Shown here: one piece after another, positions 1 to 5,736 of the stretch
How the letters are laid out: each line of letters starts with the position of its first letter
Numbering within the stretch: position 1 is the first letter of the stretch
Translations under genes and position numbers: made by a program
Assembly: GCA_937928475.1 (NCBI GenBank)
Contig: CALFVE010000092.1
Location: 1 to 5,736, forward strand
Reading direction: 5' to 3'
DNA: 5,736 bases
Origin: an uncultured bacterium
GTDB lineage: Bacteria > Armatimonadota > Zipacnadia > Zipacnadales > Zipacnadaceae
The notes under the pieces: generated by a model
What the model was told of the DNA's origin: nothing
What the model saw: only the letters and a program-made list of their open reading frames with translations
Databases searched by the model: none

Positions 1-16
1 GCTGGGCTAAGCCCAG
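1..16 (+). terminator. GC-rich hairpin, possible weak intrinsic terminator
   Basis: CTGGGC (2-7) and GCCCAG (11-16) form a perfect 6-bp inverted repeat around a TAA loop. On the plus strand it is followed by TTTAGTGT, a short and impure T tract, so it could end a rightward gene lying left of the window. On the minus strand it lies 116 bp past the hemW stop, and the bases that would follow it are outside the window. The rest of the left intergenic stretch (17-131) shows no gene, tRNA or second clear hairpin. Termination is an inference; only the dyad is seen. Confidence 0.35.
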
Positions 17-131
17 TTTAGTGTACAACATGCGCACGCAAGTCTCAAGCCATTCTCTGCGCCCTCGCTGCCGGGCGGGTGGTGTGTGCGGGATCTTGCG
101 CTCCGGATCTGCCCCCCTGTGAGAACGCCCA

Positions 132-1436
132 TTAGAGAAACGCCGCGGCCAGCCGATTGTTGAGCAGCATCCCTCGCCGTGTGGGGCGCCAGCGGTGGGG
201 GTCATCAGCAAGTAGGCCGGCTCGGCGCATCTCGGCTGCCACCGGCTCCAGCGCGGTCACCAGGGTCTCGCCGAACTCGACGCGCAAACTCGCAGGGTCT
301 ACGCCTTCCGCCGTGCGCAGAGCCAGCATGATTGTCTCCGCCAGGCGCCGCGCCGGCGACAGGCATTCGGATTCCGCCTCCGCCGACTCTCCCCCCTCCA
401 GGCGACGCATGTATTCGTCAATGTCCGCGACATTGCGTGAGCGGCGATACAGAGGAGCAGGCGCCTCGAGTGGTTGGGCACGGCCGGCTGCTGAGCGTCC
501 GCGTGTCGCCAGAAATGCGCGGGTCGCCTTTTCTTGGAGGTAACTCGCGGCGCTGATGCCGAAGCCTACGTACTCTCCATTGCGCCAGTAATTCAGGTTG
601 TGGCGGCAGCGAAAACCGGGGCGCGCGAAGTTGGAGATCTCATAGTGCTCATACCCGGCGGCGGCGAGGACTTCGTCGGTGCACTCCCAGAGGGCGGCGG
701 CGGTGTCCTCCGGAAGGGGGACCAGGTCCCCGCGCGCTACCGCCTCGGCCAGCGGCGTGCCGGGCTCCAGGGCCAGGCCATAGCAGGACAGGTGCTCCGG
801 CGCGAGGCTGAGGGCAGTATCCAGATTTTCCTCCCAGTGCGCCAGCGTCTGACCGGGGAGGGCAGTGATCAGGTCGAGGTTGAGGTTATCAAAGCCGGCG
901 GCCCGGGCCGCTGCCACAGCCTCCCGCGCCTGCTCGGAGGTATGGAGGCGGCCCAGCAGGCGCAGTTCCGGTGCGCGGAAAGACTGGACGCCCAGGCTGA
1001 GGCGGTTGACACCGGCTTCCCGGAGCCTCCGCAGGTAGGTCTCGTCCACCGTGCCGGGGTTGGCCTCACAGGTGATCTCGAGAGGAAGTGGTGAGTGACG
1101 GGTGAGCCCGTTCCCCTCATCCCTGTCCCTCTGCCTGCGGGAGAGGGGAGGGATAGACGCCGGAGGGGACTCGGGACGAAGCGCGAAATGCTTGCGGAGC
1201 AGGTCCAGGATCTCGGCCAAGTCCTCTACCGGATACAGCGTCGGCGTGCCGCCGCCGAAGTAAACGGTCTGCACCACGCGCCCCTCCGCCTCGGCCGCAC
1301 GTGCTTCGATCTCCTGGCGCAGCGCCTGCAGGTATCTGCCCATCTCTCCCGGCGCGGGCACTCGTGAGCAAAAGTCGCAGTACGCGCATTTCCGCGCGCA
1401 AAACGGGAAGTGCAAGTAAAGGGACAGCGGCGCCAT
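132..1436 (-). CDS. hemW: Radical SAM heme chaperone HemW (long form with two insertions)
   Basis: This protein of 434 residues belongs to the HemN/HemW radical-SAM family. Seen in order: the N-terminal strand YLHFPFC leading into the 4Fe-4S motif CARKCAYC (C13, C17, C20), GGGTPT at 61-66 (SAM-binding region), EANPGT at 124-129, SLGVQSF at 147-153, and HNLNYW at 279-284, which matches the HNXXYW motif of HemW. HemW binds heme and is thought to deliver it to respiratory enzymes; many members are mislabelled as oxygen-independent coproporphyrinogen III oxidase. The HemN-type CX3CX2CXC is absent: position 22 is Phe, but Cys occurs at 23. Family members are usually about 370-390 residues. The excess is explained by extra segments at about 88-117 and 301-330. 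The start is secure because an in-frame stop lies at 1473-1475 and no other start codon intervenes. No clear Shine-Dalgarno is visible. It is divergent from the 1576 gene. Confidence 0.93.
   Translation of the reverse strand: MAPLSLYLHFPFCARKCAYCDFCSRVPAPGEMGRYLQALRQEIEARAAEAEGRVVQTVYFGGGTPTLYPVEDLAEILDLLRKHFALRPESPPASIPPLSRRQRDRDEGNGLTRHSPLPLEITCEANPGTVDETYLRRLREAGVNRLSLGVQSFRAPELRLLGRLHTSEQAREAVAAARAAGFDNLNLDLITALPGQTLAHWEENLDTALSLAPEHLSCYGLALEPGTPLAEAVARGDLVPLPEDTAAALWECTDEVLAAAGYEHYEISNFARPGFRCRHNLNYWRNGEYVGFGISAASYLQEKATRAFLATRGRSAAGRAQPLEAPAPLYRRSRNVADIDEYMRRLEGGESAEAESECLSPARRLAETIMLALRTAEGVDPASLRVEFGETLVTALEPVAAEMRRAGLLADDPHRWRPTRRGMLLNNRLAAAFL
447..536. repeat. In-frame insertion of about 90 bp within hemW (candidate mobile short repeat)
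   Basis: HemW residues of about 301-330 sit between SYL (298-300) and RSRNVADIDEY (332-342), two conserved pieces normally separated by only a few residues. The extra segment is rich in Ala and Arg and looks like unselected translation. In the DNA, GGCACG (477-482) can pair with CGTGTC (502-507) with one G-T wobble, and CGCGTGTCGCC (500-510) is nearly repeated as CGCGGGTCGCC (518-528). Boundaries are estimated from the family pattern and may be off by several codons. That this is a mobile repeat is an inference; it could also be a lineage-specific loop. Confidence 0.4.
1086..1175. repeat. In-frame palindromic short repeat inserted in hemW
   Basis: HemW residues of about 88-117 interrupt the usual direct passage from the helix ending HFALRP to the strand LEITCEANPG. 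The DNA core (1111-1153) is strongly C-rich and then G-rich: CCCTCT (1127-1132) pairs perfectly with AGAGGG (1142-1147), with CC/GG extending the stem after a one-base bulge. The pattern resembles the palindromic CCCTCTCCC...GGGAGAGGG elements scattered between genes in many G+C-rich bacterial genomes. This is recognition from memory, not a search. The insert adds 30 codons, has no stop in the hemW frame, and encodes a Pro/Arg/Asp-rich hydrophilic loop. Edges are approximate. Confidence 0.6.
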
Positions 1437-1447
1437 CGGCGGGGTGG

Positions 1448-1476
1448 AGGGTAGGGTAGGAGAGAAGAGGTGTCAA
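1448..1476 (-). promoter_or_regulatory. Candidate sigma-70-type promoter of hemW
   Basis: Reading the minus strand, TTGACA (1476-1471) is a perfect -35 consensus. It is followed after 17 bases by TACCCT (1453-1448), a poor -10 that keeps only the TA...T positions. A start site about 7 bases further on would fall within a few bases of the hemW ATG (1436). The transcript would then be almost leaderless, which would agree with the missing Shine-Dalgarno. The weak -10 and the unknown sigma preference of the host keep this tentative. Confidence 0.3.
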
Positions 1477-1518
1477 GAGAGGAGGGTTCCAGGCGCTGCA
1501 CGGCCAAACTTTGACCGC

Positions 1519-1524
1519 TATAAC
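1519..1524 (+). promoter_or_regulatory. Possible -10 box for the 1576 gene
   Basis: TATAAC stands out in an otherwise G+C-rich region 52 bases before the ATG at 1576, a plausible distance for a promoter with a leader of about 45 bases. No good -35 is found 16-18 bases upstream. The nearby TTGACC (1511-1516) is too close to serve with this -10. Weak evidence. Confidence 0.22.
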
Positions 1525-1560
1525 GCCACGCCTTGGGGAGTGTGACCACAGGAACCGCAA

Positions 1561-1567
1561 AGGGAGG
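1561..1567 (+). promoter_or_regulatory. Ribosome binding site of the 1576 gene
   Basis: AGGGAGG ends 8 bases before the ATG at 1576 and contains GGAG-type pairing to the 16S rRNA end. An in-frame TGA at 1543-1545 with no start codon in between confirms 1576 as the start. Confidence 0.7.
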
Positions 1568-1575
1568 CACCGACT

Positions 1576-4500
1576 ATGTCTCTACCTGCCTTGCTCAGTA
1601 TCGCATTTCTGTCGGCCTGGGGGGCCAACGCCGACCTCCCGCTCAACTTCGTGCGCGCGCCGGGCCTGGTGACGGTTGACGGTCGCCTGGGCGACTGGGT
1701 GCTCAGCGCCCCGGTCAGTTATGAGGTGGATCCGGCGGCGCAGGACCGCTCGGTCCGCACCTACGCCATGTGGGACGACCAGAACCTGTATCTGGCCTAT
1801 GTGGTGCGCGACGCCTCGCCGATGAAAAACTCCGGCGACGATCCTTCCCGCGCCTTTAAGACGGGGGACTCCCTGCATTTCTATCTGAGCACAGCGGAGC
1901 AGGTCGAGGCCACGGCCTCTGAGGGCGGGCCGGAAGACTACCATGTGCTGATGTCGGTATTGCAGGACAGGCCGGTCGTCTTTGTCTTCCGCCAGCAGAA
2001 GGCAGGAGTGACGACCCCCACCGTGATCTCTTCGCCGGCCACGCGCATCGAGATGGCCTGGATGGGGCCGGTGCCGGGTGCAGCGCTGGCGGTGGAGATG
2101 GCCCCCGACAGGCGCGGCTACACGGCGGAGGTCAGCCTCCCGCTGACCTTTTTCGACGACTTCCGTCCCCAGGCCGGGCAGACCGTCGCTGCCGACGTGG
2201 CAGTCAACTTCAGCGATGACGCGGGCGCTGCCAACCTGGCCAAGGTCTGGTGGCATCGTGGGTCCAGCCAGATTCTGGATGTTCCCACCGAACTGCGTTT
2301 TGAGCGGCACTTGTGGGGGCGTGGTATCTTCCGCGCCGCGGGCGAGAGGCCGCTGGTCATTAACAACCAGAACTTCTACGTCGTGCCGGCCCCGGGGCCG
2401 GTTACTGTGGACGGCGACCTCGGCGACTGGGATCTGTCCTGCGCCTACGGGCCCCAGTACGTAGACCCGGCGCTGCAAGACCAGTACAACGCTACTTGGG
2501 CAATGATGTACGACGACCAAGCCCTGTACCTAGGCGCCATCTTCAACATCGGGGTGCCCTACAATAACGAGCATGGCGTGGACAATACCTGGTGGCTGGG
2601 AGATTCGCTGGAGTTCCGCCTGCAGGCCGACACCCAGTGGCGCGGCGGCGACCCTCGGGAGAACCCGGATATTCTCACCTTCGCGCTCTGGTACAATCCC
2701 AAGGAGGACAAGGACTACCTGGCTTTGCAGCGCTCCTTCAAGTTTGAGACGGGTGACATCAGCATGGGGCAGGTCAAGTCGCGGGCGACCGCCGGAGGCC
2801 GGATCTTCGAGGCGCGCATCCCCTGGTCAGTGGTGAAGAGCGGCAACTATCCCCGCGCTGGCGACTCCGTCCAGTGCACCCTGGCGGCCATCTGGCAGAA
2901 CGGACTGCGCGCCTTCGGTATGGGCTCGATCAGTTCCTTCCGGGGAATGGGCGACTGGGGCCTAGCGCACTTTCTGGCTACCGGCAAGCAGGCCCTAGTC
3001 TACCGCGATCTGCGCCAGCCGACGGCGGCCGAGGTGCCTATCAGCGCCGGGCAGTACAAAGCGCTGGTGCAGGTCCCCGAGAAGGGCTTGCTTTCGGCCG
3101 GGGTATACGACACCCAGGGCCGCCTGCTGCGCACGCTCTTCGCCGGACGGGAGGTCGCCGCCGGCCAGGTGGAGATCGGGTGGGATGGCAAGGACGACGC
3201 CGGGCAGCCGGCGCCGCCTGGTGAGTACGAGATCCGCGCCGTAAGCAACGCCGGCTTGCGCGCCCGTTACGTGACCAGCGCTTGCAGCCCGGGGAAACCG
3301 CCGCACGCCAGTCCCGACCCCCGGCGCGGCTGGGGTGGTGTGTGGGGCAATGTGATTGACCTGGCCGCTGACGGCACCGGTCTGTACCCCGTGTGGGCGA
3401 TGGAGGAGGGCGACGGCGCGCTTCTGCATACCGACGAGGACGGCAATCTGCTCTGGCGGCAGCATCTCCCCCTGGCCTTGCACGGGCCCCAGGTGGCGAT
3501 CGCGACAAACGGCAAGTACGTCTACGTGGCGGTGGATGTCCAGTCCTCGCAAGGCCGCCGCGCTGGCCTCTGGCGGGTCAATTGCGCTGACGGCAGTTAT
3601 GTTCCTTTCCCCCACGAGGGCGCCGATCCGCTGGAGTTCTACCTGGAGGGCGTCGAGGTCCCCGAGGAATCCGAGACCGGGGATATCCCGGCTGTCACCG
3701 GCCTCGCGGCTGACGCGCGGACCCTGTACGTCTCCTGCTATCACCAGAACCGCGTTGCTCTCTTCGACGCCGAAACCGGGCAACTCAGACGCACCTTGCC
3801 GGTGCCGCGCCCGCGGGGGCTGTGCCTAGACGGGCGCGGCGGGCTAGCGCTGATCAGCGGCGCGCGTATCCTCTCGGTAGATCCCGCCAGCGGTCGGCGG
3901 GAGCCGCTAGTGATCCTGGGGCTGGACGAGCCCTACCACGTGGCCGTGGACAGGCAGGGCAACCTCCTGGTCACCGACCGTGGGGCGAGCCAGCAGGTTA
4001 AGCGGTTCAGTCGGGAGGGGAAACTCCTGGGCGTCTTCGGCAAGCCGGGCGGTCGCGATAACAACGGCAAGTTCGAGGTGGACCGCCTGCGCAACCCGGC
4101 GGGCATCGCCGTGGCCGCCTCGGGCAAGGTCTTTTACAGCGAGGACGCGCCGCCGCGTATCTTCGTCCGGCTCAGTTCCGACCTCAGGTACGAGAAACTC
4201 TGGGCCGGGCCCTGGTATCTCAGCGGCGAGGTCTGCGTGGACCCCGAAATTCCCGAGCACCTGTACATGTGGAGCCACGAGGCCTTCATCCGCCACGTGA
4301 TTGACTACGAGGGCAAGACCAGTCGTCCCGACGCGGTCTGGTCCGACTTCGCCCTGCCGCCCGGGCAGTACGGGCGCTGGTTTCCCCGCATCGTGCACCA
4401 CGCCGGCCGCAAGTATATGTTCTGCGGCGGCAATCCCGATACGCTCTACCGCCTAGACGGGGACCGAGTGCTGCTGATCGCGGCGGTGGGCACGGACCGC

Positions 4501-5292
4501 AACAACCGCGAGGCCCCGCTGTGGGCCTTTAGCGATCTCAACGAAAACGGGCGGATGGACGAGGGCGAGCGCGTCACCTGGAAACCGGCGCCCGGCCAGC
4601 CGGTCTTCGGGGGCTCATACTTCGGCGGCGACGTGGACGAGCGGGATATGAGTTTGTACCTGCTCTCCTGGGGCGCGCAGGAGGGAGTCTTCGTACTGAC
4701 TCCCGAGTGGGCCAAGCCGGGGGTGCCGGTCTACAGTTTCGACCGCGCGCGGGTGATCCCCCTCGCCGCCGCGCACAAGCCCGGAAAGCGCGCCGGTTTC
4801 AGTTCCATCTGGCATGCCCCCGACGGCGGCGTCTTCGGCAATGCCGATGTGCCGGGCTCCGACCCGCGCGGCATCGGGCACTCCTCGCACCTGTCCGACG
4901 TCTTCGTCTACCGCCTCGACCAGGAGGGTAACCTGATCTGGCGCGCGGGCAAGAAAGCCAGCGGCCTCGCTAAGCATGGAGAGTTCTACGGGCGGGCCTG
5001 CGGCCTGGGTGGGCCGATCGGGGAGGAATACTTCTCCTTTGTGGACGAGGGCGGCCAGGACCGCGTGTATACCCAGGACGGCTTGTACGTAGGGAGCCTG
5101 CTGGACGATCCCGCCGTGGCCGCGCCCAGCGAGTATACGCTGCTGGTGGAGCACTTCAACTCCAACGTCTACCGCAACGCGCGGGACGGGAAGTGGTACT
5201 TCGTGGCTGGCGCCAGCGGCTACGCCAGCATCTGGGAGATCGCGGGATTGGAGAAAGTGAGCCGGCTGAGCGCAAAGATTACAGTCGGCTGA
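1576..5292 (+). CDS. Secreted multi-domain protein: tandem CBM9-like domains, FlgD-type Ig domain, NHL/beta-propeller
   Basis: This predicted exported protein has 1238 residues. Residues 1-19 are a short hydrophobic signal peptide ending ANA|D, unusual in lacking any Lys/Arg near the N-terminus. Two CBM9-like domains follow (about 22-245 and 260-470). Each has VTVDGxLGDW (32-41; 276-285), DDQxLYL (67-73; 313-319), a GDSLxFxL strand (97-104; 342-349) and a late AExSLP or EARIPW strand. Residues of about 488-557 form a FlgD-type Ig-like domain with WDGKDDAGQPAPPGEY (536-551). From about 590 on, propeller-like strands recur, with NHL-style repeats at about 785-822 and 840-876. DLNENGRMDEGE (987-998) resembles an EF-hand/dockerin-type calcium loop. 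The last 150 residues still look like propeller blades (for example VYRLDQEGNLIW at 1111-1122). CBM9-like domains bind sugars in known cases, so binding of extracellular carbohydrate is inferred. No catalytic domain is recognised, and the true substrate is unknown. It may be co-transcribed with the gene at 5393. Confidence 0.85.
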   Translation: MSLPALLSIAFLSAWGANADLPLNFVRAPGLVTVDGRLGDWVLSAPVSYEVDPAAQDRSVRTYAMWDDQNLYLAYVVRDASPMKNSGDDPSRAFKTGDSLHFYLSTAEQVEATASEGGPEDYHVLMSVLQDRPVVFVFRQQKAGVTTPTVISSPATRIEMAWMGPVPGAALAVEMAPDRRGYTAEVSLPLTFFDDFRPQAGQTVAADVAVNFSDDAGAANLAKVWWHRGSSQILDVPTELRFERHLWGRGIFRAAGERPLVINNQNFYVVPAPGPVTVDGDLGDWDLSCAYGPQYVDPALQDQYNATWAMMYDDQALYLGAIFNIGVPYNNEHGVDNTWWLGDSLEFRLQADTQWRGGDPRENPDILTFALWYNPKEDKDYLALQRSFKFETGDISMGQVKSRATAGGRIFEARIPWSVVKSGNYPRAGDSVQCTLAAIWQNGLRAFGMGSISSFRGMGDWGLAHFLATGKQALVYRDLRQPTAAEVPISAGQYKALVQVPEKGLLSAGVYDTQGRLLRTLFAGREVAAGQVEIGWDGKDDAGQPAPPGEYEIRAVSNAGLRARYVTSACSPGKPPHASPDPRRGWGGVWGNVIDLAADGTGLYPVWAMEEGDGALLHTDEDGNLLWRQHLPLALHGPQVAIATNGKYVYVAVDVQSSQGRRAGLWRVNCADGSYVPFPHEGADPLEFYLEGVEVPEESETGDIPAVTGLAADARTLYVSCYHQNRVALFDAETGQLRRTLPVPRPRGLCLDGRGGLALISGARILSVDPASGRREPLVILGLDEPYHVAVDRQGNLLVTDRGASQQVKRFSREGKLLGVFGKPGGRDNNGKFEVDRLRNPAGIAVAASGKVFYSEDAPPRIFVRLSSDLRYEKLWAGPWYLSGEVCVDPEIPEHLYMWSHEAFIRHVIDYEGKTSRPDAVWSDFALPPGQYGRWFPRIVHHAGRKYMFCGGNPDTLYRLDGDRVLLIAAVGTDRNNREAPLWAFSDLNENGRMDEGERVTWKPAPGQPVFGGSYFGGDVDERDMSLYLLSWGAQEGVFVLTPEWAKPGVPVYSFDRARVIPLAAAHKPGKRAGFSSIWHAPDGGVFGNADVPGSDPRGIGHSSHLSDVFVYRLDQEGNLIWRAGKKASGLAKHGEFYGRACGLGGPIGEEYFSFVDEGGQDRVYTQDGLYVGSLLDDPAVAAPSEYTLLVEHFNSNVYRNARDGKWYFVAGASGYASIWEIAGLEKVSRLSAKITVG

Positions 5293-5309
5293 CTACGAGT
5301 GGTGCCAGC

Positions 5310-5339
5310 GGAGATTCTCCCGCACCCGGCAGAACCTGC
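5310..5339. promoter_or_regulatory. Pair of short inverted repeats between the two secreted-protein genes
   Basis: The 100-bp gap holds GGAGA-T-TCTCC (5310-5320) and GCAG-AAC-CTGC (5329-5339), whose centres are 19 bp apart, or almost two helical turns. The second is followed by TTCTCTTT. They could be operator half-sites, a weak attenuator or terminator, or part of a dispersed intergenic repeat. The dyads are seen; any function is a guess. Confidence 0.3.
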
Positions 5340-5378
5340 TTCTCTTTGGCAGTCGGCGATAACTGGCGGGCGTCGTTT

Positions 5379-5387
5379 GAGAGGTGA
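5379..5387 (+). promoter_or_regulatory. Ribosome binding site selecting the GTG start at 5393
   Basis: GAGAGGTGA contains GAGGTGA, seven consecutive bases complementary to the usual 16S rRNA 3' end, and finishes 5 bases before the GTG at 5393. An in-frame GTG at 5384 lies inside this site, so 5393 is the better start. Confidence 0.7.
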
Positions 5388-5392
5388 CAATT

Positions 5393-5736
5393 GTGAAGTT
5401 GCTTCTTTGGGCACTATGCGTGCTGCTGTCCGTCCAGGCGGCAAGGGGCCTGAGCGAAGCCGCCACCACCCTCTGGGTCGCACCGTGGGGTAAGGACAGC
5501 AACCCCGGCACGGAAGCGGCGCCTTTCGCTACGCCGCAGCGGGCGCGACAGGCGGTGCGCACGGCCCTGGCGGCCCGAGGGGATCAGCCGGTCCGCGTCA
5601 TTTTGCGTGGGGGCACCTATTGGCTTAGTGAGCCGCTGGTCTTTGGGCCTGAGGACGGCGGCCCGCCACGGCCGGTGGCCGGTAGAGGAGAGGGCGGCGT
5701 GTGGTGGACAGCGCAGGAGGGGGAAAGAGTGATCCT
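5393..5736 (+). CDS. Secreted right-handed parallel beta-helix protein, N-terminal part (runs off the window)
   Basis: An open frame from a GTG at 5393 runs 114 codons to the window edge without a stop, so the C-terminus is missing. The first residues, KLLLWALCVLLSVQA after the initiator, form a typical signal peptide with a positive n-region. Cleavage probably falls near residues 16-24. The mature start WVAPWGKDSNPGTEAAPFAT (28-47) matches the N-terminal signature of secreted parallel beta-helix (pectate-lyase-like fold) proteins. It continues with VRVILRGGTYWLSEPLVF (67-84) and WWTAQEGERVI (104-114), the expected first strands before the helical coils. Family members are often polysaccharide lyases, glycosidases or adhesins of unknown substrate. 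The catalytic part would lie beyond the edge, so activity cannot be assigned. The gene lies 100 bp after the stop of the CBM9-like gene in the same direction, which suggests an operon. Confidence 0.82.
   Translation, partial: MKLLLWALCVLLSVQAARGLSEAATTLWVAPWGKDSNPGTEAAPFATPQRARQAVRTALAARGDQPVRVILRGGTYWLSEPLVFGPEDGGPPRPVAGRGEGGVWWTAQEGERVI

Noticed and set aside
534..1094. Plus-strand open frame of 186 codons opposite hemW
   Set aside because: It is antisense to the conserved HemW core, with translation lacking any family signature.
132..1436. Annotation as oxygen-independent coproporphyrinogen III oxidase (HemN)
   Set aside because: The fourth cysteine of CX3CX2CXC is missing (Phe22), the longer HemN N-terminus is absent, and HNXXYW is present, all of which favour HemW.
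1117..1560. Minus-strand frame containing PSPLPQAEGQG
   Set aside because: It overlaps hemW in another frame. The Pro/Gly-rich peptide is simply the palindromic repeat read in a different frame. It supports the repeat call but not a gene.
1582..2520. Long open frame on the minus strand opposite the CBM9-like gene
   Set aside because: It lies wholly within a well-supported gene. Its translation is rich in Arg/Gly/His/Val with no recognisable domain, as expected of an antisense shadow in G+C-rich coding DNA.
2995..3783. Second long antisense open frame, 262 codons
   Set aside because: It overlaps the FlgD-Ig/propeller coding region completely and has no recognised motif or good ribosome site. 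High G+C makes such frames common.
5384..5392. Earlier GTG start at 5384 for the beta-helix gene
   Set aside because: This GTG is part of the GAGGTGA ribosome-binding sequence itself. Starting at 5393 gives proper spacing and a cleaner signal peptide.
1..5736. CRISPR array, tRNA, rRNA or insertion sequence
   Set aside because: I looked for regularly spaced direct repeats, cloverleaf-like segments, rRNA-like sequence and transposase motifs on both strands and found none.

Overview
The window looks like a stretch of bacterial chromosome with high G+C content. It probably comes from an environmental lineage rich in large secreted multi-domain proteins. Armatimonadota, Planctomycetota or a related metagenome-assembled lineage fits the gene styles best, but nothing here fixes the phylum. 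The guess rests on a secreted CBM9-like/FlgD-Ig/NHL-type protein next to a secreted parallel beta-helix protein, and on short dispersed-type repeats.

Layout. Positions 1-131 are non-coding and start with a compact GC-rich hairpin. Positions 132-1436 (minus strand) encode HemW, the radical-SAM heme chaperone. It is about 60 residues longer than usual, and the excess falls into two separate insertions of about 30 residues (about 90 bp each). One insertion carries a palindromic CCCTCT/AGAGGG-type element that resembles a repeat commonly scattered between genes in G+C-rich genomes. Positions 1437-1575 are a divergent intergenic region with a candidate minus-strand promoter, a purine-rich/G-run tract and a good Shine-Dalgarno for the rightward gene. 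Positions 1576-5292 (plus) encode a 1238-residue predicted secreted protein: signal peptide, two tandem CBM9-like domains, a FlgD-type Ig-like domain, a long NHL/beta-propeller region and an isolated calcium-binding-type loop. After a 100-bp gap with small inverted repeats, a GTG-started secreted beta-helix protein begins at 5393 and runs off the right edge.

How the genes relate. The two rightward genes share orientation and a short gap, both appear exported, and both have architectures used in binding or processing extracellular polysaccharide. They may form part of one carbohydrate-related operon, although no catalytic domain is recognised in the visible sequence. hemW is divergent and is most likely an unrelated housekeeping neighbour. 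No complete new defence, mobile or signalling system is visible. The most unusual feature is the pair of in-frame insertions in hemW.
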